From positions 1 to 23,466 of IMG/VR virus record IMGVR_UViG_3300009420_000094: a stretch of DNA of 23,466 nt, one strand, 5' to 3'. The notes beneath the pieces were generated by a model. That model had not been told where the DNA came from. It saw nothing but the letters and a program-made list of their open reading frames with translations, and searched no databases. Shown here piece after piece: positions 14,303 through 20,837 of the stretch; the stretch's first letter is position 1, and each line of letters opens with the position of its first letter. The stretch comes from a virus. Position numbers and translations under genes: made by a program.

Positions 14303-14520
14303 GCCAGAAAGTAAGCATAGTATTAGAATTAGAAGATAGACGGCAGAGCCATTTTTACGAACAATGGATAAGGGGAGAATTTAATGTTATAAGTTATGCA
14401 AACCTACCAGACACATCTAAATTATACGAAGAGAATAGCACCTTTAAGAAGTTAGTTGCTAATGTTAAAAAAGCGCAATGGGAAAGAGATACATTTATAA
14501 ATAAAAATAATGAAGTTTGA
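14299..14520 (+). CDS. Small hypothetical protein of the recombination block (73 aa)
   Basis: 73 residues, coupled to the annealing gene by ATGA. A beta-strand KVSIVLELED is followed by a basic and helical stretch (HFYEQWIRGEFNVISYANL, FKKLVANVKKAQWERDTF). No known family is recognised. It overlaps the start of the next gene by 11 bases. It may assist recombination, but this is positional only. Confidence 0.5.
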   Translation: MSQKVSIVLELEDRRQSHFYEQWIRGEFNVISYANLPDTSKLYEENSTFKKLVANVKKAQWERDTFINKNNEV

Positions 14521-14923
14521 CCTATCTAACAGTTTAGAACTTAGGAAGTACGAAACAAGGTCTGATGAATTAAAAAAAGCTGGTAGCAAAGTAGATTTTA
14601 CAAAAATAGGAGAAAATAGAACTGTAAAAATTAACAAATACTTACACGTTTGTATCAATCTTTACGCTATTGAATTTGGTTATACAAGCAGCGAAGCTAA
14701 AACAGATTTAAAAAGATACTGCCCTTTTATGATTTATGAAAAGAACGGGAAAAAGTATCTAGTTGAGACTTCTAAGCAAACCAATGAAGAATGTAGTAAG
14801 TTTGTGGAGTGGATAAGAAACTATGCAAGTAATCAAGGTTTGTACATACCAGATGCAGACGAATACAAGAGCAACAGGTTTGAAATAGATAAAGAAATAG
14901 ATAAATATAAAACACACTTATGA
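14510..14923 (+). CDS. NinB-like recombination protein (putative)
   Basis: 137 residues. The pattern GENRTVKINKYLHVCINLYA, then TSKQTNEECSKFVEWI, then ASNQGLYIPDADEY, resembles NinB (Orf)-type proteins. In those, N-R-x-x-x-x-N-x-x-L is followed by a beta region, a T-S motif, an E-F-containing helix and a terminal G-I/L-x-x-P stretch. NinB/Orf binds single-stranded DNA and acts in recombination with Rad52/Beta-like proteins. Its neighbours are a Rad52-like annealing protein and a NinG-like HNH protein, as in the lambda nin region. The match is by eye and partial. Confidence 0.5.
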   Translation: MKFDLSNSLELRKYETRSDELKKAGSKVDFTKIGENRTVKINKYLHVCINLYAIEFGYTSSEAKTDLKRYCPFMIYEKNGKKYLVETSKQTNEECSKFVEWIRNYASNQGLYIPDADEYKSNRFEIDKEIDKYKTHL

Positions 14924-15165
14924 AAACAAAAAAAACAAAAACCATGAAAACAAGAATAGAGAAAATTACATTGTATAGTTATAAGGCTTGGTGGAAAAAC
15001 CCTCAAAACCAAAAAAAGAAATTAACATCTTACTCTTGTAAATTTGAAACCGTAGAAGCTGCTAAAAAATGGTATCTTAATTTCGGAAAAGCTTTAGAAA
15101 AAAAATTTAAAAGGGAACTTATTTTTTCAGAAACTATAATAACAAAAGAAATAGAATTAACTTAA
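14920..15165 (+). CDS. Hypothetical basic protein (81 aa)
   Basis: 81 residues, start overlapping the previous stop (ATGA). An alternative start exists at 14944 (MKTRIEK), which would remove a lysine-rich N-terminal stretch (MKTKKTKTMK). The protein is basic and has Trp residues (YKAWWKNPQNQKKKL, AAKKWYLNFGKAL). It may bind nucleic acid. No family is recognised. Confidence 0.5.
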   Translation: MKTKKTKTMKTRIEKITLYSYKAWWKNPQNQKKKLTSYSCKFETVEAAKKWYLNFGKALEKKFKRELIFSETIITKEIELT

Positions 15166-15173
15166 AAAAAATA

Positions 15174-15557
15174 ATGAAGAAATTAAAAGGAGTCGACGGA
15201 AAATTAGATACGGCTTGGAGCAAACTCGTAAAGTTAAGAGCAGGGATGAAATGCGAAATAGAGAATTGTAAACACAAACCAACATTAAACAGTCATCATA
15301 TATTTATCAGAAAAAACCGAAGCACTAGGTGGGATGTTGAAAACGGATTATGTCTATGTATAGGGCATCATACAATGAGCAGTAAATTTTCCGCGCATGG
15401 AAACCCTATAGCATTTACATATTGGCTTGAAGAATACAAAGGTAGTGATTTTATAGATAGCCTTTCTTTTAAAGCACACAGTACTATGAAGTGGAGCAAG
15501 CAAGAAAAAGAAGATTTGCTAAGGGATTTAGAAGATGAAATAAAAACGTATAAGTAA
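15174..15557 (+). CDS. NinG-like HNH protein
   Basis: 127 residues. A zinc/HNH pattern is visible: Cys27 and Cys32 (KCEIENCKHK), His41-His42 (NSHHIFIRK), RWDVENGLC with Asn57 and Cys60, and CIGHH with Cys62 and His65-66. The sequence 'W..lVklR.g..C......l..HHif.R...stRwd..Ngl.LC..cH' is that of NinG/Rap-like and related phage HNH recombination nucleases. It would cut branched DNA intermediates. It lies next to NinB-like and Rad52-like genes. Its final residues (EDLLRDLEDEIKTYK) resemble the end of the next gene, a homing endonuclease. Confidence 0.65.
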   Translation: MKKLKGVDGKLDTAWSKLVKLRAGMKCEIENCKHKPTLNSHHIFIRKNRSTRWDVENGLCLCIGHHTMSSKFSAHGNPIAFTYWLEEYKGSDFIDSLSFKAHSTMKWSKQEKEDLLRDLEDEIKTYK

Positions 15558-15578
15558 CACATAGTTTAAAAAATATCG

Positions 15579-15586
15579 TATATTTA
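15579..15586 (+). promoter_or_regulatory. Weak -7-like box before the homing endonuclease
   Basis: TATATTTA lies 5 bases before the ATG at 15591, in a 33-base gap. It matches TAnnTTTG except for the last base, and no good -33 box is visible. A homing endonuclease with its own promoter is plausible, but this evidence is weak. Confidence 0.25.
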
Positions 15587-15590
15587 TAGT

Positions 15591-16109
15591 ATGGAAAAAT
15601 ATAAAGATATAAAAGGTTACGAAGGCGTTTATCAAGTAAGCGACTCAGGAAACGTTAAGAGTTTAAAATTCGGTAAAGAAAAAATACTTAAAAGTTGTAT
15701 TGATACTGGAGGCTATTATTATGTAGGACTGTCTGAAAATAATACAAGAAAGTTTTTTAGAGTTCATAGATTAGTAGGGAGCGCGTTTATTATTAATGAT
15801 AATAATTATCCTGAAATAAATCACATAGACAAAAATAAAAGCAATAATACATGCTCTAATTTAGAATGGTGTACAAGGCAACAAAATGCAGATCACGGAT
15901 ACTCTAAAAAAGTTTTTCAATTCGATATGGATGGTAATTTTATAAAAGAATGGAAGTCTACTTCTGAGGTTGGAAGGAGCGGTTTTGTTCAACAACATAT
16001 TTCTGCTTGTTGTTTAGGTAAACTAAAACACCATAAAAAATATAAATGGAGTTTTGAAAAGGATATATTACTAACAGAATTAAACAAAGAAATAAAATCT
16101 TATGACTAA
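15591..16109 (+). CDS. HNH homing endonuclease (NUMOD4-HNH-NUMOD1)
   Basis: 172 residues with a recognisable domain order. NUMOD4 at 3-45 (KDIKGYEGVYQVSDSGNVKSL). HNH at 59-102 (VHRLVGSAFIIN, INHIDKNKSNN, NLEWCTRQQNADH). NUMOD1 at about 106-155, a DNA-recognition segment (VFQFDMDGNFIKEW...HISACCLGK). This is a selfish free-standing homing endonuclease that cuts DNA lacking it and is copied by recombination. It sits inside the recombination block. Residues 158-172 (DILLTELNKEIKSYD) go beyond the NUMOD1 and resemble the end of the upstream NinG-like protein, which hints at the insertion point. Its stop overlaps the next gene start by 8 bases. Confidence 0.85.
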   Translation: MEKYKDIKGYEGVYQVSDSGNVKSLKFGKEKILKSCIDTGGYYYVGLSENNTRKFFRVHRLVGSAFIINDNNYPEINHIDKNKSNNTCSNLEWCTRQQNADHGYSKKVFQFDMDGNFIKEWKSTSEVGRSGFVQQHISACCLGKLKHHKKYKWSFEKDILLTELNKEIKSYD

Positions 16110-16482
16110 ATATGAATTAATAATAAACACAGTACAAAATATATCTGAAATTCAAGATATAACATTACCAAATAGAATGAGATTTGTAGCAGACTGTAGA
16201 CACGTTTGTTACGGATTATCAAAAAAGTATTACCGTAAAAAATACAACGGATACGTAATGTCTAAAATGATGAAAAGAACACACGCATCAGGAATCAACT
16301 CTATAAATTCTTTTGAAAATAACATTAATAAATCTTGGTTTGAAGGGAACGACGTGTACAATAAATCTGTTCTAATCTTAGATGAAATTTTAGGCGTTAA
16401 GAACGAAGAAATTAAAAGAGAGATTCAAAGACTAGACGATAAGCGAGAGTTTCTTATCTCTCAAATTGAAGTAAATAATTAA
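16102..16482 (+). CDS. DnaA-domain-IV-like DNA-binding protein, copy 1 (putative)
   Basis: 126 residues. Residues about 28-72 (FVADCRHVCYGLSKKYYRK..., KMMKRTHASGINSINSFE) fit the helix-turn-helix pattern of the DnaA C-terminal domain, where 'R..H.tv..a.k.f' follows a recognition helix. The second protein in this window with this pattern lies at 21485-21826, sharing R-x-H-x-x-x-I-x-x-x-x-S-F. The C-terminal part (NEEIKREIQRLDDKREFLI) is a coiled-coil helix. It would bind DNA, perhaps an origin or promoter, but lacks the AAA+ ATPase. The start overlaps the homing endonuclease stop. Confidence 0.45.
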   Translation: MTKYELIINTVQNISEIQDITLPNRMRFVADCRHVCYGLSKKYYRKKYNGYVMSKMMKRTHASGINSINSFENNINKSWFEGNDVYNKSVLILDEILGVKNEEIKREIQRLDDKREFLISQIEVNN

Positions 16483-16503
16483 ATTATAATTAAATATATA
16501 AAT

Positions 16504-16896
16504 ATGGATAAAATTTATCATCATTACACGCTATGGGAAGATTGGAAGGCTGGATTCTATAACAATATGTCTGGAGATGCAAAAAAAGAAAAAATACAGT
16601 CTGTTTTAAATATGTTTCAAAGCAAAGAGCTTACAAACGAATACATGAATAAGGTTATAGAAACATGGAAGTATTCGTGCGAGCAGAATTTCACAAACGA
16701 ATCTATAAATAAAGTAGCCTACTTAGGGCAAGCAGCTTGCTGTATTTACGGAAGTGTACCTTCTACGATAACAATGGAGGCTTGGAGTTTGTTAGACAAC
16801 AAAACTAAAGAACGCTCAAACAATATTGCCTTAAATATTATAAAAAAATGGAAACTAGCAAATAAAAATATACAATTATGCCTAAAAATTATTTAA
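16504..16896 (+). CDS. Conserved phage protein next to IbrA-like gene
   Basis: 130 residues with no known function. Sequence blocks look strongly conserved in character: YHHYTLWEDWKAGFYN at 5-20, MNKVIETWKYSCEQNFTN at 48-65, and YLGQAACCIYGSVPSTITMEAW at 73-94, with Cys59, Cys79 and Cys80. I have the impression this protein family recurs next to PAPS-reductase-like phage genes, but cannot verify this here. Its stop overlaps the IbrA-like start by 19 bases, so translation is probably linked and a shared pathway is likely. No membrane segment is visible. Confidence 0.6.
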   Translation: MDKIYHHYTLWEDWKAGFYNNMSGDAKKEKIQSVLNMFQSKELTNEYMNKVIETWKYSCEQNFTNESINKVAYLGQAACCIYGSVPSTITMEAWSLLDNKTKERSNNIALNIIKKWKLANKNIQLCLKII

Positions 16897-18098
16897 ATCA
16901 AAACGTTTTAGAAGCTACATACGAAAGAACAAATTATGTGTTTGATAATTTTAAAAGAATATATCTTTCTTTTAGCGCAGGAAAAGACTCAACTATAATG
17001 CTTCATACCACTATGAAAATAGCTAAGCAAAGAGGAGTTAAAATAGGGGTTATGATAGTTGATTTAGAAGGTCAGTATAAGTTAACTATTGACCATATTA
17101 TTAAAATAACAGAAGAGTATAAAGATTATATTGATTTATATTGGATATGCTTACCTATTCATTTAAGAAATGCTGTTTCTGTTTACGAACCTTTTTGGAA
17201 ATGTTGGGATAAAGACAAGAAAGAGGATTGGATTAGAGAACTCCCTAGTAATTGTATTAGTGATATTAATCATTTTCCTTTTTTTAAGGACGGTATGGAG
17301 TTTGAAGAGTTTGTTCCAGAGTTTGGAGAGTGGTACTCTCAAGGAGAGTTAACAGCTTGTTTGGTAGGAATTAGAACAGATGAAAGTTTAAATAGATACA
17401 GAACAATAGCTTCTGATTCTAAGGTTAAGTTTAACGATAAATGTTACACTACAAAAGTGACGGATAATGTTTTTAATGTTTACCCTATTTACGATTGGAG
17501 AACAGAAGACGTTTGGGTTTATCACGCTAGATATCCAGAGCATAGATACAACTACCTTTACGAAATGATGCATAAAGCAGGGTTAAGCATATCACAACAA
17601 AGGATATGTCAACCTTACGGAGATGACCAAAGAAGGGGTTTGTGGTTATTTCACTTAATAGAGCCAGAAACGTGGGCAAAAGTTGTTGCAAGAGTAAACG
17701 GGGCTAATTCTGGAGCGTTGTATGTAAACGAGAGCGGTTCAATAACTGGATATAATAAAATAACTAAACCAAAAAACCATACATGGAAAAGTTTTAGTGA
17801 ATTATTTTTAAGTAGTGTTCCTGATGTAACAAAACAACACTATCTAAATAAAATATTCACTTTTGAAAAATGGTGGGAAGAAAGAGGTTATCCACATGGA
17901 ATCCCAGACGAAGCCCCGTACGTTTTAGAGGGTAAAAAAATCGTACCTTCATGGAGAAGGATTGCTAAATCATTATTAAGGAATGATTTCTGGTGTAAAG
18001 GACTAGGGTTTACTCAGCACAAAACAGCTGCTTATAAAAAATATTTAGACTTAAAAAAGAAACAAAGAAATAACGATAAAATATATAAAAACGTATAA
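16878..18098 (+). CDS. ibrA: IbrA-like PP-loop protein (PAPS-reductase / DUF3440 family)
   Basis: 406 residues. The PP-loop SFSAGKDST (Ser33-Gly35-Lys36-Asp37-Ser38) binds the pyrophosphate of ATP in the adenine-nucleotide alpha-hydrolase superfamily. Further family features are GIRTDESLNRYR (164-175), VYPIYDWRTEDVWVY (201-215) and the DUF3440-type region RICQPYGDDQRRGLW (242-256). IbrA is known as a prophage regulator needed, with IbrB, for eib gene expression in E. coli. Related PP-loop proteins (CysH, DndC) activate or transfer sulfur. The gene pairs with an IbrB-like gene 2 bases downstream. No Fe-S-type C-x-x-C cluster is obvious. Sulfur chemistry on nucleic acid is a hypothesis; the family assignment is firm. 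Confidence 0.85.
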   Translation: MPKNYLNQNVLEATYERTNYVFDNFKRIYLSFSAGKDSTIMLHTTMKIAKQRGVKIGVMIVDLEGQYKLTIDHIIKITEEYKDYIDLYWICLPIHLRNAVSVYEPFWKCWDKDKKEDWIRELPSNCISDINHFPFFKDGMEFEEFVPEFGEWYSQGELTACLVGIRTDESLNRYRTIASDSKVKFNDKCYTTKVTDNVFNVYPIYDWRTEDVWVYHARYPEHRYNYLYEMMHKAGLSISQQRICQPYGDDQRRGLWLFHLIEPETWAKVVARVNGANSGALYVNESGSITGYNKITKPKNHTWKSFSELFLSSVPDVTKQHYLNKIFTFEKWWEERGYPHGIPDEAPYVLEGKKIVPSWRRIAKSLLRNDFWCKGLGFTQHKTAAYKKYLDLKKKQRNNDKIYKNV

Positions 18099-18100
18099 TT

Positions 18101-18721
18101 ATGAAAAAAATAATAGAAGGATTGTTAGAATTAAATTTACACGAAAGGGTGGAGGCTATAAATAAAATAAAAATACAACTCCATGAAATAAGTCCATTTA
18201 ACACAGAGCCTACAGATTGTGTTTTATGGGTAAAAAATGATATTGTTAAAGCTAATGACTACAATCCTAATTCAGTTGCGCCTCCAGAAATGGAGTTATT
18301 AAGACTCTCTATTTCAAACGATGGATACACTCAGCCAATTGTGAGTATGAAAAACGAGGATGGAACAATTGAGGTTATAGATGGTTTTCATAGGCACAGA
18401 GTCGGTAAGGAGTGTGAAGAAATACAATCTAGAGTACATGGTTACCTTCCTGTTGTTCAAATAAAAGAATCTCAAAAAGGATTAAACGACAGGGTAGCTT
18501 CCACGATTAGACACAATAGAGCAAGGGGTAAGCATAGGGTGGACTCTATGAGTGAAATTGTAGCAGACCTTAAAAAAAGAAATTGGTCTCCTAAAAAGAT
18601 AGGTAAAGAATTAGGAATGGACCAAGACGAAGTGTTGAGATTAGCGCAAATAACAGGATTAACTGAACTTTTTGCAGATAAAGAGTTTTCTAAATCATGG
18701 GATGTAAATGAAAAAGAGTAA
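18101..18721 (+). CDS. ibrB: IbrB-like ParB-domain protein
   Basis: 206 residues. A ParB/sulfiredoxin-like domain spans about 40-145: QPIVSMKNEDGTIEVIDGFHRHR (GFHRHR at 95-100, the family's G-x-H-R type motif) and STIRHNRARG at 134-143 (like the E-N-x-x-R motif). A helix-turn-helix follows (NWSPKKIGKELGMDQDEVLRL, 161-181). ParB-type domains of this kind can bind CTP or ATP. There is no sulfiredoxin catalytic Cys in the GFHRHR motif. IbrB is the known partner of IbrA and the gene order ibrA-ibrB is preserved, separated by two bases. Its stop overlaps the next start. The DNA-binding helix suggests regulatory or targeting action. Confidence 0.85.
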   Translation: MKKIIEGLLELNLHERVEAINKIKIQLHEISPFNTEPTDCVLWVKNDIVKANDYNPNSVAPPEMELLRLSISNDGYTQPIVSMKNEDGTIEVIDGFHRHRVGKECEEIQSRVHGYLPVVQIKESQKGLNDRVASTIRHNRARGKHRVDSMSEIVADLKKRNWSPKKIGKELGMDQDEVLRLAQITGLTELFADKEFSKSWDVNEKE

Positions 18722-19370
18722 AGATAATAAAGTGGAATTTCACGAAGATACGCATTCTTATATTTTAGAAGGTAAAAAATTAACTAGTGTAACTCAATAC
18801 ATATCTGAATTTAAAGCGCCTTTTGATACAGAAAGGATTGCTGGTGATTATGCAAGAAAGCGTGCTCTTACAAAAGAGTATGTTATTAAAATGTGGAAAG
18901 ACAAAGCAGAAAAATCTTGTAAAATAGGAACGTATATTCACTCTGTATTTGAGGATTATATTTTAAATGTATATCACAAAAGTAAAGATTATCCTAAAAA
19001 AGAATCAGCATACTCTGTAATAGATGATTTGTTTAAGTCTGGAAGGCTTACTCCTGTAGAGGCAGAATATATTGTTTACAATGAAAAATACGCTGGTCAA
19101 ATAGACTGTATCGCTAAAAACAAGAAAGGAGAGCATTTTATTTTAGATTGGAAAACAAATAATAAAATAGACTTTTTTAATAATTGGCAAAAAATGCTAG
19201 GTAAGTACTCGTGTTTTGATGATTGTAGTTTTAATAACTATTCAATACAATTAAACGCATACAGGGAATTATGTAAAGACTACGATATTAAAGCGTGCTA
19301 TATTGTACATATTACAGATAATGGATATAAGTTTATAAAGGTAAAGGATTTAAATATAAATTTAAATTAA
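18708..19370 (+). CDS. RecB-like PD-(D/E)XK exonuclease
   Basis: 220 residues. Nuclease motifs in order: GTYIHSVFEDYI with His78 and Glu82, VEAEYIVYNEKYAGQIDCI with Asp133, FILDWKTNN with Asp147 and Lys149, and YSIQLNAYREL with Gln181 and Tyr185. These are the classic G-x-x-x-H, G-x-I-D, D-x-K and Q-x-x-x-Y signatures of RecB/Cas4-type nucleases. In a phage with a Rad52-like annealing protein it would make the 3' single strands for recombination or replication. It overlaps the IbrB-like stop by 14 bases. An alternative is a nuclease acting with the IbrA/IbrB cassette. Confidence 0.8.
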   Translation: MKKSKDNKVEFHEDTHSYILEGKKLTSVTQYISEFKAPFDTERIAGDYARKRALTKEYVIKMWKDKAEKSCKIGTYIHSVFEDYILNVYHKSKDYPKKESAYSVIDDLFKSGRLTPVEAEYIVYNEKYAGQIDCIAKNKKGEHFILDWKTNNKIDFFNNWQKMLGKYSCFDDCSFNNYSIQLNAYRELCKDYDIKACYIVHITDNGYKFIKVKDLNINLN

Positions 19371-19444
19371 CAACAGCTATATTGTTAAAATTTAACTGTT
19401 AATAAAGTTTTTTTGATAAATTAACTAGAGTTAAATATTAATAT

Positions 19445-19452
19445 TACTTTTG
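19445..19452 (+). promoter_or_regulatory. Bacteroidota -7 box before the structured intergenic element
   Basis: TACTTTTG is a perfect TAnnTTTG. A clear -33 TTTG at the usual spacing is missing; TTTG at 19412-19415 is 29 bases upstream, too far. Transcription would start at about 19457-19460, just where the structured segment begins. Confidence 0.45.
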
Positions 19453-19456
19453 GTAA

Positions 19457-19516
19457 GTGTTCAGACTTAGCGGTTTGATTCAATGAGGCGCAACCACCTG
19501 CACATTTCTTTTTTTT
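19457..19516 (+). ncRNA. Candidate structured leader or small RNA
   Basis: In the 156-base gap 19371-19526, one segment is about 51% GC over 19457-19503 in an otherwise AT-rich gap. GTG (19457-19459) and CAG (19462-19464) pair with CAC (19501-19503) and CTG (19498-19500) across a two-base bulge. GGTT (19472-19475) pairs with AACC (19492-19495) inside. A T-run with one C (19505-19516) follows, as in an intrinsic terminator or small-RNA tail. GGTTG at 19517-19521 and again at 19529-19533 could compete for CAACC. It may be a riboswitch-like leader, an attenuator or a small RNA. I know no matching RNA family. Confidence 0.35.
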
Positions 19517-19538
19517 GGTTGTATAAATGGTTGAAATT

Positions 19539-20162
19539 ATGAAAAAAACAAAAAGAAAAGCATTTAATTTTTTACGTAGTTATTTTGACGTATTAAACGA
19601 GTTGGAAAAAGATTCTGATAAGTTGAGTTTTTTAACGTCTATTATAAATAAACAGTTTTTAAATGAAGACCCTAACGAGTTAAAATTTATAGCAAAGTTA
19701 TGTTATGAGAGTCAAAGGCACTCTATAGAATCAAGCGTAAAGGGTTGGATTAGAGCGAATAAGACAGATTTACAAGGTTATGTTTTAGACACCCCTAGGA
19801 CTGACCCCCCCACCAACCCCCCCACTAACCCCAAGGAAGAGGAAGGGGAAGAGGAAGTACAAGAGAAAGAGAAAGTACAAGAGAAAGTAGAATTAATAAT
19901 AAATAGAGAAGCGGAATTTAAAAATTCCTTGCAACCGTTTTTAGAAGAGTTTGGTTCTAATACTTTAAATGATTTTTATCTTTACTGGACTGAAAAAAAA
20001 CCAAAAGGAAAAAAGATGTTATTTGAAATGCAAAAAACTTTCGATGTTAAAAGAAGATTAGACAGGTGGTCTAAAAACAATTTTGGAAATAAAGAAAAAA
20101 GTTCCGCAAAAAAAGAAGATGCTGCTTTAATCTTACAAAGAAAATACGGCTTAATAAATTAA
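19539..20162 (+). CDS. Replication-type protein with DUF6291-like N-terminus
   Basis: 207 residues from the preferred ATG at 19539, whose leader (GAAATTATG) matches other starts; an earlier ATG at 19527 adds four residues (MVEI). The N-terminal about 75 residues (FNFLRSYFDVLNELEKDSDK, ESSVKGWIRAN) resemble DUF6291, seen in Bacteroidota phage replication modules. A linker is Pro/Asn-rich (PPTNPPTNP) and then acidic with a duplicated VQEKEKVQEKVE. The C-terminal part (FLEEFGSNTLNDFYLYWTEK, RRLDRWSKNNFG) looks like helicase-loader or initiator C-termini, with a DnaT-like 'W' helix. The role in replication initiation is inference. Confidence 0.55.
   Translation: MKKTKRKAFNFLRSYFDVLNELEKDSDKLSFLTSIINKQFLNEDPNELKFIAKLCYESQRHSIESSVKGWIRANKTDLQGYVLDTPRTDPPTNPPTNPKEEEGEEEVQEKEKVQEKVELIINREAEFKNSLQPFLEEFGSNTLNDFYLYWTEKKPKGKKMLFEMQKTFDVKRRLDRWSKNNFGNKEKSSAKKEDAALILQRKYGLIN
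19800..19890 (+). repeat. Low-complexity linker repeats
   Basis: CCCCCCCACCAA is followed by CCCCCCCACTAA (PPTN twice), then purine-rich repeats in which AGTACAAGAGAAAG occurs twice. These encode the Pro/Asn and acidic linker of the 19539-20162 product. The C-runs are strongly unlike the surrounding AT-rich DNA and may be prone to slippage. Confidence 0.7.
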
Positions 20163-20165
20163 AAT

Positions 20166-20834
20166 ATGGACTTAGTTAAATTAGATAAACAATTACCTTT
20201 AAGGGCATACCCAGAGAAAGAACTAAATAAGGTACTTTTAATGAACTTTCTGCCCTTCTTGACTAGACTATTATCACTTACAGATGAAGTGAGCGCAAAT
20301 CGCCTTGAAATGGCTTTACCAGCGATAAAGGAGCAATGTATAGGAATGGGTTTCAAAGAAATTAAGAAAATGTTTGAAATGTATGTAGATTCTAAATTAA
20401 GTCTAAAGCCTATACCAAACTATTTTGATAGGATATTACTGGGCAAGATAGTAAGTAATTATAAATCGTTAAACAAACCAAAAAAAATGGAGGAAAAAGA
20501 AATTTCAGAAGAGGAAAAAGAGTTTATCATGGCAGAAGCAATTGATAGACTAAAAAAAGAGGTTGCTATTAATAAAAAGATAACAAGTATATGCGTTCAT
20601 GTTTACGACCACCTAGACGAAAAGCAACTACTACCTAAAGAGAAAGAATACAAGCTAGAGATTTACGAACGAGCAAAGAAAGTAGCGAAAGGAGAAGCAG
20701 CAAGCAAAGCAACTAATTCACTAGAAGAGCACAGGAATTTAAAAGCAGCGATTGAAAAAATAGATTTACCTAAGAACTCAAATGTAATTAACATTGCAAA
20801 GAGATTGGTGTTAGAAGATTACTTTAAAAAATAA
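20166..20834 (+). CDS. Hypothetical replication-module protein (222 aa)
   Basis: 222 residues, mainly helical. It contains MNFLPFLTRLLSLTDEVSANRLEMALPAIKEQ, then the pattern IPNYFDRILLGKIVSNYKSL, and a basic-acidic C-terminal half (LPKEKEYKLEIYERAKKVAKGEAA). 'IPNYFD+IL.G..v..Y' resembles phage replication or helicase-loader-like proteins in Bacteroidota, but I cannot name a family. Its start is 4 bases after the DUF6291-like gene, so they are probably co-expressed and act together. Confidence 0.6.
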   Translation: MDLVKLDKQLPLRAYPEKELNKVLLMNFLPFLTRLLSLTDEVSANRLEMALPAIKEQCIGMGFKEIKKMFEMYVDSKLSLKPIPNYFDRILLGKIVSNYKSLNKPKKMEEKEISEEEKEFIMAEAIDRLKKEVAINKKITSICVHVYDHLDEKQLLPKEKEYKLEIYERAKKVAKGEAASKATNSLEEHRNLKAAIEKIDLPKNSNVINIAKRLVLEDYFKK

Positions 20835-20837
20835 ATT

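Noticed and set aside
17170-17352. A second plus-strand frame inside the IbrA-like gene
   Set aside because: It lies wholly within a well-conserved coding frame and its translation is a hydrophobic, low-information string.
16878-18098. Metabolic CysH (PAPS reductase) as identity of the PP-loop gene
   Set aside because: The protein is longer than typical CysH, has the DUF3440-type C-terminal features, no evident CysH-type Cys motif, and is paired with an IbrB-like gene.
19472-19481. GGTTTGATTC resembling a tRNA T-arm
   Set aside because: No acceptor, D-arm or anticodon stem can be built around it; the matching arm sequence is absent.
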